From Phycisphaerales bacterium (GTDB taxonomy: Bacteria; Planctomycetota; Phycisphaerae; Phycisphaerales; SM1A02): a DNA stretch of 64,000 bases. The position numbers and the translations under genes are program-made. This document shows positions 16,495 through 25,499 of the stretch, in pieces. The stretch's first letter is position 1; each line of letters begins with the position of its first letter. The DNA is taken from assembly GCA_029260575.1 (NCBI GenBank), contig JAJDDB010000027.1, positions 436,501 through 500,500 of the forward strand. Reading direction: 5' to 3'. The notes under the pieces are model-generated. The model did not search any database and was not told where the DNA came from. It saw only the letters and a list, made by a program, of their open reading frames with translations.

Positions 16495-18042
16495 TTATCC
16501 GAACTCAATGCCCTGCGCCAGCGGCAGGTCATTACCCCAATTGATCGTGCATGTCTGGCGGCGCATGTAGCTCTTCCAGGAATCACTTCCGGATTCGCGC
16601 CCCCCGCCGGTGTCCTTTTCGCCGCCGAACGCACCGCCAATCTCCGCGCCGCTGGTGCCGATGTTGACGTTTGCAATGCCGCAGTCGCTACCGCCATGCG
16701 ACAAAAATCGCTCTGCGCTGCGCACTGAATCGGTGAAGATCGCGCTGCTCAATCCCTGCGACACTGCATTGTGCTGCCGCATCGCTGCATCGAGATCGTC
16801 GAATTCAAAGACATATAGAATCGGTGCGAATGTTTCTTCCCTGGCGATGTCCGGATCGCTGCCTTTGGGAACGCGCACAATCGTCGGTTCTACGAAGTGC
16901 CCGCCTGCATCTGCAAATCGCGCGATTCCATTTACGCCGCCGCACAAGATTTCACACCCCTGCTGCTGCGCCGTTTGTAGAGCAGCCGTCATCTGCTGCA
17001 CTGCATCAGCGGAAATAAGCGGCCCCATCAACGTTCCCGATTCCAACGGATCGCCGATCGGGACACTCTTATACGCAGCTCTAAGTCGCGTTACGACATC
17101 ATCAACAACACTACTGTGACAGAACAGCCGGCGGGTACTCGTGCATCGCTGCCCAGCGGTACCAACCGCACCGAACAGAACGCCGCGCACAGTTAATTCC
17201 ATATCCGCATCCGGCATTACAATGATTGCGTTGTTGCCGCCAAGCTCCAGCAGCGTTCGGCCCAGCCGCCCTGCCACTGCCTGCCCGACAACGCGTCCCA
17301 TCCGGCACGAACCCGTCGCGCTGATGAGCGGCAACCTGCGATCATTGATCATCGGCTCACCGACTTCACCGTCCGTCCCGATTACCAATCCAAACACATC
17401 GCGCGGATCGCAACCGCTCGGCCGAAAAACATCCTGTTTCTGCATGACATCGTGCACAATGTTCGTCATTGCGATGGCAGTCAACGGCGTCATCAGGCTC
17501 GGTTTCCAGATCATGGCGTTGCCGCACACCGCTGCAACCATTGCATTCCACGCCCACACCGCTGCGGGAAAGTTGAACGCGGTGATGATCCCGATCGTCC
17601 CCATCGGATGCCATTGTTCATACATGCGGTGCTGCGGGCGCTCTGAATGCATCGTTAATCCGTACAGTTGTCTGGACAGACCGACTGCAAAGTCCGCAAT
17701 GTCAATGCACTCGACAATCTCGCCGACGCCTTCAGCTTTGATCTTGCCCATTTCGAGCGTGACCAGCTCGCCGAGCGTTTGTTCATGTTCACGAAAGGCG
17801 TTGCCGATCTGCCGAACGATTTCACCGCGCTTCGGAGCCGGCAGCATTCGCCACTGCGTCTGCACGCGCATCGCCTTCTCAACAGCCGTGTCATAATTAG
17901 CACGAGACTGCAATTTGACCGCAGCGATGGCTTCGCCGGTAGCCGGGTTTTCCGAAACGATGTATCCATCGCCGGCAGCTTTGGCATCGGTCACGCGGGG
18001 GTCAGAGAAAATGTCAAGATCACTGAGGATTGTGGTGCTCAT
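16495..18042 (-). CDS. Aldehyde dehydrogenase, ALDH7-like (aminoadipate-semialdehyde type)
   Basis: 515 residues. Seen: WHPMGTIGIITAFNFPAAVW, the catalytic base region LLELGGNNAIIVMPDADMEL, the catalytic Cys in GTAGQRCTSTRRL, EETFAPILYVFEFDD, and the ALDH7-type end FGGEKDTGGGRESGSDSWKS. ALDH7 enzymes oxidise 2-aminoadipate semialdehyde or piperideine-6-carboxylate in lysine breakdown. The neighbours give no pathway context, so the substrate is inferred from the family only. Confidence 0.88.
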   Translation of the reverse strand: MSTTILSDLDIFSDPRVTDAKAAGDGYIVSENPATGEAIAAVKLQSRANYDTAVEKAMRVQTQWRMLPAPKRGEIVRQIGNAFREHEQTLGELVTLEMGKIKAEGVGEIVECIDIADFAVGLSRQLYGLTMHSERPQHRMYEQWHPMGTIGIITAFNFPAAVWAWNAMVAAVCGNAMIWKPSLMTPLTAIAMTNIVHDVMQKQDVFRPSGCDPRDVFGLVIGTDGEVGEPMINDRRLPLISATGSCRMGRVVGQAVAGRLGRTLLELGGNNAIIVMPDADMELTVRGVLFGAVGTAGQRCTSTRRLFCHSSVVDDVVTRLRAAYKSVPIGDPLESGTLMGPLISADAVQQMTAALQTAQQQGCEILCGGVNGIARFADAGGHFVEPTIVRVPKGSDPDIAREETFAPILYVFEFDDLDAAMRQHNAVSQGLSSAIFTDSVRSAERFLSHGGSDCGIANVNIGTSGAEIGGAFGGEKDTGGGRESGSDSWKSYMRRQTCTINWGNDLPLAQGIEFG

Positions 18043-18096
18043 GGCACCAGCGTAGCGTAGCGGCGTCTCTGAATCGACACGCTGAACGCGATGATC

Positions 18097-19089
18097 TCAG
18101 ATGCTGCCCCGCCGTGCGAAATAGATGCCGATCAGCACGATCACACCGGCCGTGATCTGCACGCCAGTCAGCAATTCGCCGAGAATCAGCCACCCCCAGA
18201 TTCCCGCCATGACCGGCTGAATGAGCAGCGTCACCGATGTGAAACTCGCAGGCAGTTTCGCCAATGCGTACACAATCAACCCCTGCCCCATGCAATGTGG
18301 CACGACTGCCAGCGCCAATACCGACCACCAACCGACCGGTGTCGCCTCCCAGATCTGCTCACCACTTGCTAGCGCCACAACCAGCAGCACCAGTGCGCTT
18401 ACAACGCTGACCCAGACGAGCACCGTCAACGTCGAAAAGAAACGTCGTACGAATTGCACGCTGATGATGTAGCTAGCGTAGAAGCACGCTGTCAGCAGTC
18501 CGAGCAGGTTTCCGATCAGCGGATTGCGGCCGGCCACAAGCGGTTCGCCACCATTCAATAGCAGCAGAGCAATACCCACGAGCGCCAGCGCCGCGCCCAG
18601 CGGATACTGCCACCGCAACCGTTCGCGCAGGATCAGCCAACTCACCAGACCAACCAGCACGACCTGACAGTTCGCAAGAAGAGTCGCCGCTGCTGCTGTT
18701 GTGTAATGAAACGAGAAGTGCCAGACTGCGATGTCGCCGCCGAAAATCAAGCCGGGCATAAGCAGCGCAAACCAATGGCGCCGCAATCGAATTGGAATTG
18801 CCTTTGTAGTTGACATCACCGCTGATTTGCGACTGCCCAGAACCTCCAGTACGCCCCAGAAGCTCAGCAGGATCGGCACCGACAATCCGATTCGCCAGAA
18901 CCCGGTAGCGCTGGCTCCAAATCCGCCCTGGTGCATTGCGATCTTTGCGAAAATCGGCGCAAAACCAATTGCCACAGCACCACCCAGCAGTGCTGAGATC
19001 GGACCAATACGTGACGCCACCGCCGCAGCATCATCAGCCGGCGTTTCAAGTGTTATTACAGTTGTTTCGGTCGCGCTCACAGGCCGCAT
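18097..19089 (-). CDS. DMT-superfamily (EamA) transporter
   Basis: About ten hydrophobic helices in two EamA-type repeats: ATGFWRIGLSVPILLSFWGV and TTAAAATLLANCQVVLVGLV in the first, ASYIISVQFVRRFF and FTSVTLLIQPVMAGIWGWLI in the second, with the usual GELLTGVQITAGVIVLIGIY end. Function is probably metabolite export or uptake. The frame is open to 19137 (ATG); 19089 is a plausible start, neither has a strong ribosome binding site. Confidence 0.85.
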   Translation of the reverse strand: MRPVSATETTVITLETPADDAAAVASRIGPISALLGGAVAIGFAPIFAKIAMHQGGFGASATGFWRIGLSVPILLSFWGVLEVLGSRKSAVMSTTKAIPIRLRRHWFALLMPGLIFGGDIAVWHFSFHYTTAAAATLLANCQVVLVGLVSWLILRERLRWQYPLGAALALVGIALLLLNGGEPLVAGRNPLIGNLLGLLTACFYASYIISVQFVRRFFSTLTVLVWVSVVSALVLLVVALASGEQIWEATPVGWWSVLALAVVPHCMGQGLIVYALAKLPASFTSVTLLIQPVMAGIWGWLILGELLTGVQITAGVIVLIGIYFARRGSI

Positions 19090-19166
19090 CGTAGTGACAC
19101 GACTCACCCGACGCTTTTCGCAGAATGCGAAAACCATTCAAATTGAAGAAACCCCGCCGCCCGCCA

Positions 19167-20750
19167 TTACCCCCACGCGCCCAACAACGCCAAAAGATCA
19201 AACACGTCCACCGTGCAATCCCGCCCTGTCCCGGCAGAGTCGGTGATATCCGAATCACAATTCGGCGGACACGGCAGGTCACAATCTCCCCACGCGCTCA
19301 GCAAATCAAGGAGATCAAATACATCTACGGCGCCGCTGCCATCAACATCAGCCGGTTTCTTGACCAGTTCAATGTCATCAATGCCGACGACTGCTTCAAG
19401 TGCGCCCGCGCCGCCGTAGGTATCAATCGTCAATGTATACACTTCGCCGCGCGGGATTGACACGGGTACGTCGAGTACTGCCGGGCCTTCCCAGCCGGCC
19501 GACGCCGTTGCAAGTGACAATTCATCGATCAACGCAAACTGTACGCCGCTTTGATCTGTCAGCGTGATCCGCAATTCATCGTCAGCATTCGTGTCGCCGG
19601 TGAAGACGTTGTAGTTGAATCGCACCTGCCGAACAAACGCGGGAAGATGAAACCGATTATGCGTTGCTGACGTGTTGAAGCCGCTGCCAAGCCGCAGATA
19701 CGTCACGCCACCGCTGTTGATGATATCGCTGCCCGCCACAGATCCGCCGTGGTACAACCATCCCGCTGCGGTGCGCTGCTCGAAATTGCCCCCGTAGAAA
19801 ACAGACACGACGCCCGGTTCGACACCACCGGGCACTGCCGGCCGCTGCGCCGCTCCGCCGCCAAGTTGCGCGTAGTAATACCCGACCTGCGTAAAACCAT
19901 TTGGCCACCATGAATTGCGCATCGTCGCGTTGATGCACTCGGATCCATCGCAAGGCGTGGGGCTCAAGTCAACCGTGCCGTGGTACCACAAATGCGTATC
20001 CGAATGTGCAAAACCGTACGCGCAACAATTCAGTGCACCCTCGTCCAGTTCGACATCCAGCGTCGTCGGTATCGGAATGCCATCGAAATCGAAACCGTTT
20101 ATAAGTCCGCCGCCGTCCGCCCGCCAGTAATTGTCCGCAAACGTGATGTTACTCCACCGCTGTGGCACAGGATCACCCCAGTCCTGGTTGCTGAACGGCG
20201 GATCGAGCGTGCCGTTCACCGGATGCGGGTCCATAAACGTAACATGATCAACTGTTATACCTGCGCTTCCAAAGCGCTTGGCAATTTCACTCATGACGAC
20301 GCCGCCGCGGCTGTGGCCGAGCATGTGCAGGTTGCGGCCATTCATGAGATCAAACCCGGCAATGGGTTGCCCGCCACCATCTGCAAAGCGCGCATCGCGC
20401 AGCGCTGCATACAGCGCGTCGGATGCGCCCTCAAGATATCCGACGGAGACGTTCTGCTTGTCGAAGTCTTCAAGCCAACGGGCGATCAACATGATCGGGT
20501 GGTTGGCATCAATCGTGCCGCTGACCAGCCGCCACTGCCCGGTTGCCTGGTCATACCGACAGACCGCACCACCGCCAGTATTGGCGCGGGCAAGCATCGC
20601 ATCAGCCATTGCTTCAACCCACGGTCCTTTGGACTGGTCCAGCGAATAGCCATGTACGATTAACGTCGTGACCTGCTGCGCGGATGCAGAGCTGCAGGCT
20701 AGCGCCATCACAATTGCTGCTGCAACAACTCGCCAACCGGATTGCGTCAT
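19167..20750 (-). CDS. Secreted lipase-like alpha/beta hydrolase with dockerin-like C-terminus
   Basis: 527 residues with a clear signal peptide (VVAAAIVMALACSSASAQQ). The N-terminal 250 residues look like an alpha/beta hydrolase: nucleophile elbow LHMLGHSRGGVVMSEIAKRF, a possible Asp in VTFMDPHP, and His candidates in FAHSDTHLWYHG. A jelly-roll-like region follows. The end has two dockerin-type calcium loops, DVDGSGAVDVFDLLDLLSAW and DCTVDVFDLLALLGAWG, typical of Phycisphaerae secreted proteins. AAGGA lies 7 nt before the ATG. Substrate unknown. Confidence 0.78.
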   Translation of the reverse strand: MTQSGWRVVAAAIVMALACSSASAQQVTTLIVHGYSLDQSKGPWVEAMADAMLARANTGGGAVCRYDQATGQWRLVSGTIDANHPIMLIARWLEDFDKQNVSVGYLEGASDALYAALRDARFADGGGQPIAGFDLMNGRNLHMLGHSRGGVVMSEIAKRFGSAGITVDHVTFMDPHPVNGTLDPPFSNQDWGDPVPQRWSNITFADNYWRADGGGLINGFDFDGIPIPTTLDVELDEGALNCCAYGFAHSDTHLWYHGTVDLSPTPCDGSECINATMRNSWWPNGFTQVGYYYAQLGGGAAQRPAVPGGVEPGVVSVFYGGNFEQRTAAGWLYHGGSVAGSDIINSGGVTYLRLGSGFNTSATHNRFHLPAFVRQVRFNYNVFTGDTNADDELRITLTDQSGVQFALIDELSLATASAGWEGPAVLDVPVSIPRGEVYTLTIDTYGGAGALEAVVGIDDIELVKKPADVDGSGAVDVFDLLDLLSAWGDCDLPCPPNCDSDITDSAGTGRDCTVDVFDLLALLGAWG

Positions 20751-20813
20751 AACAATTCCTTCTTCCCACCCCCGGACGGTTCATTGTGACCCACGCCGCC
20801 GCGCCAGGCAACC

Positions 20814-20843
20814 GTGACATACGGAATCTGCATCGATTACACT
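20814..20843 (+). promoter_or_regulatory. Candidate promoter for scoB
   Basis: GTGACA (20814-20819), an 18-nt spacer and TACACT (20838-20843), 5 of 6 and 4 of 6 matches to the sigma-70 consensus. It lies in the divergent gap between the lipase-like gene and scoB, 30 nt before the scoB ATG. Confidence 0.4.
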
Positions 20844-20873
20844 GCCAACACACTTCGAGAATGAGGATTTCGC

Positions 20874-21536
20874 ATGCCTTTGGACCGCAACTCTATCGCC
20901 AGACGAGCCGCTCGGGAACTGCGTGACGGGATGTATGTCAATCTCGGCATCGGCATGCCCACGCTCGTCGCTAATCATATCCCCGATGACATGACCGTCT
21001 GGCTGCAATCCGAAAACGGCCTGCTCGGCATGGGCCGGTTTCCGTATGACGATGAAGTTGATCCCGATCTCATCAACGCGGGCAAGCAAACCGTCACCGG
21101 CGTGGCTGGTCACAGCTTCTTCGATTCGGCGACCAGTTTTTCGATGATCCGCGGCGGCCACATCGACCTGGCCATTCTCGGCGCAATGGAAATAGCGCAG
21201 CAAGGCGACATCGCCAACTGGATGATTCCCGGCAAGCTTGTCAAAGGTATGGGCGGCGCGATGGACCTCGTCGCCGGCGTGAAGAAAGTCATCGTGATGA
21301 TGGACCACACCAACAAGAAAGGCGATCCAAAGTTCATTCCCGAGTGTACGCTGCCGCTGACGGGAAAGAACTGCATCGACATGTTGATCACTGATCTGTG
21401 TGTGATGCAGTTTGATAAAGACAGGAAGCGGTTTGTCCTGACCGAACTGGCGCCTGATGTCACGCTTGAAGAACTGCAAGCGAAGACCACGGCGGAGTTT
21501 GAAGTTGCCGGTGAGTTACAAACCATAACGGCCTGA
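20874..21536 (+). CDS. scoB: 3-oxoacid CoA-transferase, subunit B
   Basis: 220 residues. Seen: YVNLGIGMPTLVANHIPDDM, the catalytic Glu in LQSENGLLGMG, GGHIDLAILGAMEIAQQGDI, and VMMDHTNKKGDPKFIPECTL. This is the B subunit of succinyl-CoA:3-ketoacid or acetoacetate CoA-transferase. GAGGA lies 6 nt before the ATG. The A subunit, normally next door, is absent: the upstream gene is on the other strand and the downstream gene is ppc. A must be elsewhere, or the protein has another partner. Confidence 0.9.
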   Translation: MPLDRNSIARRAARELRDGMYVNLGIGMPTLVANHIPDDMTVWLQSENGLLGMGRFPYDDEVDPDLINAGKQTVTGVAGHSFFDSATSFSMIRGGHIDLAILGAMEIAQQGDIANWMIPGKLVKGMGGAMDLVAGVKKVIVMMDHTNKKGDPKFIPECTLPLTGKNCIDMLITDLCVMQFDKDRKRFVLTELAPDVTLEELQAKTTAEFEVAGELQTITA

Positions 21537-21553
21537 ATCAAATCTCTGAGCCC

Positions 21554-21568
21554 CGGGCTCCGCCCGGC
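21554..21568. terminator. Hairpin CCGGGC-TCC-GCCCGG, terminator-like
   Basis: A perfect 6-bp G+C-rich stem with a 3-nt loop, 18 nt after the scoB stop. No T-run follows, so it may be a weak terminator or an intergenic repeat. Confidence 0.35.
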
Positions 21569-21636
21569 GGATTCTGCTCGTCAATTGGATGCGAGGCGAA
21601 ATCAGCAGTGACAATTCCATAACCTACACTGCCACC

Positions 21637-24399
21637 ATGCCCTCCCAACAACGCCTGCGTGAAGAAATCCGAATGCTTGGCGATCTGCTCGGCCGCGTTC
21701 TGCGCGAGCAGGCCGGCGACGATGCGTTCAACCTCGTCGAACAGGTACGCGAACTCGCCAAGCAGCGCCGCAAAGGCAGCAAAAACGCTGAACAGCAACT
21801 GCAGGAATTGCTGTGCGGACTGTCGCTGCAGCAGCTTTCGCCGCTTATACACGCGCTGAGTGTCTTCTTTGATCTGGCGAACCTCGCAGAAGATCGACAT
21901 CGTGTGCGGGTTCTGCGCCGCAGGGATCGTAGTCAAGACCACACAACGCGTCGTGATACACTCGCAGCCGCTGTGGCCAACCTGCGCGAGGCGTCATCCG
22001 ATCCTGCGGACGTACAGCATCTGCTTGATCGCATGCACGTTGAACTTGTCTTCACCGCACATCCCACCGAAGCCAAACGCCGATCCATCCGCGAGAAGGT
22101 GCGCGATCTTCGACAGCATCTCTATCAGCTCGACCGGCGCGATCTGTTGCCGCGCGAACAGCGGCGACTGCTTGATCTGCTGCATGCGGACATCACCGGC
22201 CTGTGGCAGACGGATTCCGTGCGTTTCCGCCGGCCGAGCGTGCTGGAAGAACTCGATCGCTCATTATTCTTTGCCGGGAACCTGTGGGATGTGACGCCGA
22301 CGCTGTATCGCGATCTGCGCGAAGCATTGGATGAACAGTATCCCGGGCACGAATTTACAATGCCTGGATTGCTGCGCTACGGCACGTGGATCGGCGGCGA
22401 TCGCGATGGCAATCCCTTTGTCACTGCAGACGTGACGCGCACAGCACTGCACACCCTCCGTCGTGAAGCTCTGCGCAGGCATATTGCGCAAGCACAGAGA
22501 ACCCGCCGAAACCTGAGTATGTCGATGCGCAAGGTCGATGTCTATCGTGAACTGCTGGAAGCAATCGATACGGCAATCGCCCGCTGGCCGCAGCTTGATG
22601 ACATTGTGAGTCACCTATCACGTTTTGAACCGTATCGCCGGTGGATACGCATCATCGAATGGCGACTTGCTATCGCTGCTGAAGCGGACCTGCTCAACCC
22701 ATTGCCGGAGGGCGCATACGACGACAGTCGGACATTCGTCGAAGACCTGCATCTGATGCGTCGGAGCCTGCATGGGAATGGTGGCGATGACATCGCTGAA
22801 GCGCATCTCGAAGATTGGATCTGCCAGGCAGATGTGTTCGGCTTTCACCTTATGCGCATGGATATTCGGCAGGAATCGAGTTGGTATCACGCAGTCATGG
22901 ATGAACTCCTGCGCGCTGCGGGGGTACATGATGCCTATGCATCACTGAATGAGGCGCAGCGACAGCGGGTTTTGACGGATTCCATGTCGCAAGCGATACA
23001 CATTGACGAGAGCGCATTGTCTGAACAGGCATCGGAAACGCTTGCCCTGTTTCGCCTTCTGGCGGCAGTGTGCGCCATGAGCGGCGCTGATGCGCTGGGT
23101 GTACACATCATCTCAATGACGCACCACCCAAGTGATGTGCTGGTCGTGTTGTGGCTGTCGCAATGGGCCGCAGCAGAACGTGGCTTGCCCGAGAATCGTC
23201 TGCCGATGCCGTTGGCCCCGCTCTTTGAAACGATTGATGATCTCGAACGTGCGCCGCAAACGCTTGATGCCATCTTGAGCAATTCCAGTTACGCAGCCCA
23301 TGCTCGCGCAACCGGCGGCAAACAGGTCGTCATGATCGGTTATTCCGACAGCACCAAAGACGGCGGGTATCTGTCTGCATGCTGGAACGTGTACAACGCA
23401 CAGCAAACCATGTGGGAAGCTGTTGCGGCACATAATGTAGATGTCGTGTTCTTTCATGGCAGAGGCGGATCGCTCGGCCGCGGCGGTGGACCGGCAGCAC
23501 GAAGCATCTTGTCGCTGCCCCCGAACACGCTCAACGCCGGGACGCGCATCACCGAGCAAGGCGAAGTGCTTGCCGAACGGTATGACGATCCGCATATTGC
23601 TCACCGGCATCTGGAACAGGTCGTCAGTGCGCTGATGCAGCGAGCAATCATTGACAAGCGCGGTGATACAACACAAACGGATCGGTCGCGCGGCATTCTG
23701 CAGAACGTCATGTCCGAACTCGCATCGCAATCGCGCGAGACATACCGCGACCTGGTTGATCACCCGGGCTTTATTGATTACTTCGAGCAGGCGACACCGA
23801 TCTCGCAGATCGAACAGTTGCCGATTGGTTCACGGCCGTCGCGCCGCGGCGGCAATCGAACTCTCGAATCGCTGCGGGCAATTCCATGGGTTTTCTCATG
23901 GACGCAAAGCCGGCATCTGCTGCCTGCGTGGTATGGTCTGGGCGCAGCAATTGACGCGCTTCTGCACAATCATGCGGAGCTCTCTGCATCCGATTTGCAT
24001 CGACTATACAAACAACAACTGTTCTTCCGCGCGACAATCGACAACGCAGCACTCGCACTGGCCAAGACGGATCTCGGCATCGCACGTTTGCACGCATCTC
24101 TTGTCGAAGATGATTCGACACGTACTGCGATCTGGTCGCGTATCGAATCGGATTTTGAGCGCAGTCGGAGCACGGTCCTGAACATCTTGGATCAACGCAA
24201 ATTGCTTGCGGATATCCCGTGGCTGAAACGCTCTATTGAAGTGCGCAATCCATACGTCGATCCGCTGAATCTCATTCAACTTGAATTGTTCCGCAGATGG
24301 CGCGCTCAACCCGAGGACAGCGCCGAAGCCGATGCCATTGCGAACCTGATTCGTCTCACAATTCAGGGTATCGCAGGCGGTTTACGCACGACCGGCTAA
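21637..24399 (+). CDS. ppc: Phosphoenolpyruvate carboxylase
   Basis: Carboxylates PEP to oxaloacetate, an anaplerotic step. Seen: the catalytic His motif VFTAHPTEAKRRS, LRYGTWIGGDRDGNPFVT, MIGYSDSTKDGGYLSACWNV, the Arg/Gly loop FHGRGGSLGRGGGPAARSI, and RAIPWVFSWTQSRHLLPAWY. The end is IQGIAGGLRTTG, where NTG is usual. 920 residues is normal. The ATG at 21637 fits the family; an ATG at 21589 would add 16 atypical residues. Neither has a strong ribosome binding site. It ends 7 nt from the convergent pilus operon. Confidence 0.95.
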   Translation: MPSQQRLREEIRMLGDLLGRVLREQAGDDAFNLVEQVRELAKQRRKGSKNAEQQLQELLCGLSLQQLSPLIHALSVFFDLANLAEDRHRVRVLRRRDRSQDHTTRRDTLAAAVANLREASSDPADVQHLLDRMHVELVFTAHPTEAKRRSIREKVRDLRQHLYQLDRRDLLPREQRRLLDLLHADITGLWQTDSVRFRRPSVLEELDRSLFFAGNLWDVTPTLYRDLREALDEQYPGHEFTMPGLLRYGTWIGGDRDGNPFVTADVTRTALHTLRREALRRHIAQAQRTRRNLSMSMRKVDVYRELLEAIDTAIARWPQLDDIVSHLSRFEPYRRWIRIIEWRLAIAAEADLLNPLPEGAYDDSRTFVEDLHLMRRSLHGNGGDDIAEAHLEDWICQADVFGFHLMRMDIRQESSWYHAVMDELLRAAGVHDAYASLNEAQRQRVLTDSMSQAIHIDESALSEQASETLALFRLLAAVCAMSGADALGVHIISMTHHPSDVLVVLWLSQWAAAERGLPENRLPMPLAPLFETIDDLERAPQTLDAILSNSSYAAHARATGGKQVVMIGYSDSTKDGGYLSACWNVYNAQQTMWEAVAAHNVDVVFFHGRGGSLGRGGGPAARSILSLPPNTLNAGTRITEQGEVLAERYDDPHIAHRHLEQVVSALMQRAIIDKRGDTTQTDRSRGILQNVMSELASQSRETYRDLVDHPGFIDYFEQATPISQIEQLPIGSRPSRRGGNRTLESLRAIPWVFSWTQSRHLLPAWYGLGAAIDALLHNHAELSASDLHRLYKQQLFFRATIDNAALALAKTDLGIARLHASLVEDDSTRTAIWSRIESDFERSRSTVLNILDQRKLLADIPWLKRSIEVRNPYVDPLNLIQLELFRRWRAQPEDSAEADAIANLIRLTIQGIAGGLRTTG

Positions 24400-24406
24400 G
24401 AGGCGA

Positions 24407-24919
24407 TCACTGCTCAATCTGCACAGCAGCGTCAGCGGTCTTGCCGGTGTTGGTATTCTTCAGCGTTACTGTATGCGAGTCGTTATCGATGGCGATGATC
24501 GACCACGATGTTTCTTCAAACACATCGCCGACGCGATATGCCTTGTTGTTGATCAGCGCAGTGGAGCCATTAGCCCCCGCAAGAATCGCCTGCACGATCA
24601 TCGTCGGCAACGATGGATCAACCGACGCGACAGGGTTTTCGCCTGCGTCTTCTATAGTGTCGTAGTACAGCGGCGTCGTTTGGAAGGGCGATTCATACAA
24701 TTGGGTGACGCGGGCTGCGGCTGCCTTCTCGTCTGTGCTCCATCGTTGTGTGTTTGTTGCGGCCACATTCGTGTCGATGGCTTGCACCGCATTAATGGCA
24801 GCAGACGCGCCAGCCGGACTTCCGACTCCGCAGAACAAACTCGTTCCTTTGACAAGCGCGACCGGAATCAGAAACACGCCGAGCACGACGACCTGTCGTT
24901 TGCGTTCAGAATTCAACAT
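24407..24919 (-). CDS. PilP/GspC-like membrane-anchored pilus assembly protein
   Basis: 170 residues: one N-terminal hydrophobic helix (VVVLGVFLIPVALVKGTSLF), a linker, and a C-terminal beta domain (IVQAILAGANGSTALINNKA, YRVGDVF, ITAI-type strands) of the kind seen in PilP and GspC, which contact the secretin. GGAGGGG lies 4 nt before the ATG. Last gene of the operon, overlapping the PilO-like gene by 14 nt. The assignment rests on position and architecture, not on strong sequence signatures. Confidence 0.55.
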   Translation of the reverse strand: MLNSERKRQVVVLGVFLIPVALVKGTSLFCGVGSPAGASAAINAVQAIDTNVAATNTQRWSTDEKAAAARVTQLYESPFQTTPLYYDTIEDAGENPVASVDPSLPTMIVQAILAGANGSTALINNKAYRVGDVFEETSWSIIAIDNDSHTVTLKNTNTGKTADAAVQIEQ

Positions 24920-25499
24920 GATCAGCCCCCTCCGTCGTCAGCGCCAATTCATCCGGCATCTCGAAACTGAGCGCTTCACACACCACGCGAACTGATACGT
25001 CTGCATTCGCATCGACAAACGGATTGACCGTCAGCGAGACAGGGCGCACAAATCCGGGCAGATGCATGACGTCATCCAGAAAACGAGCGATCGTCTCGTA
25101 GTTACCTTTCAGTGTGATATCCACCTTCGTCGCTGTCGCCTTGCCGCCGGCAACTTTACGCTGATCCGAACCTGGACGCAGACGTTCAATGACGACGCCG
25201 TGCTCTGTACCAAGCTCCATCACCGTGCTATACAGGCGTGAGGAATCGTGCGCAAGCGCGTTGCGATTCTCAACATTCCCAATTCTGCTCTTGACCTGCT
25301 CGACTTTTGCGGCCAGCAATTCAATACCGGTTTGGGTAAGCGGAACTTCACTCGAAGTTGTTTCGGCGATCGCTGTTTCAAGCACTGCAAGTTCCTTGGC
25401 CTGCGGCTCCACCAGCATGATCCACCCACCGACGACCACCGCTGCGATGATCAGACAATGCGCTACAAGGTCGCGGCTCAACGTGATTCCGTTCATCAC
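24906..25499 (-). CDS. PilO-like inner-membrane pilus assembly protein
   Basis: About 197 residues with one N-terminal helix (LIIAAVVVGGWIMLVEPQ), a coiled-coil-like segment (LAAKVEQVKSRIGNVENRNA) and a ferredoxin-like C-terminal domain (TKVDITLKGNYETIARFLDD), the PilO plan. GGAGGG precedes the start. The GTG at 25499 overlaps the PilM-N stop; ATG at 25496 is equally possible. PilO is expected to pair with PilN at the inner membrane. Confidence 0.7.
   Translation of the reverse strand: MMNGITLSRDLVAHCLIIAAVVVGGWIMLVEPQAKELAVLETAIAETTSSEVPLTQTGIELLAAKVEQVKSRIGNVENRNALAHDSSRLYSTVMELGTEHGVVIERLRPGSDQRKVAGGKATATKVDITLKGNYETIARFLDDVMHLPGFVRPVSLTVNPFVDANADVSVRVVCEALSFEMPDELALTTEGADHVEF

Noticed and set aside
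20781-21479. 232-residue minus-strand frame
   Set aside because: Antisense to scoB, which has all family motifs.
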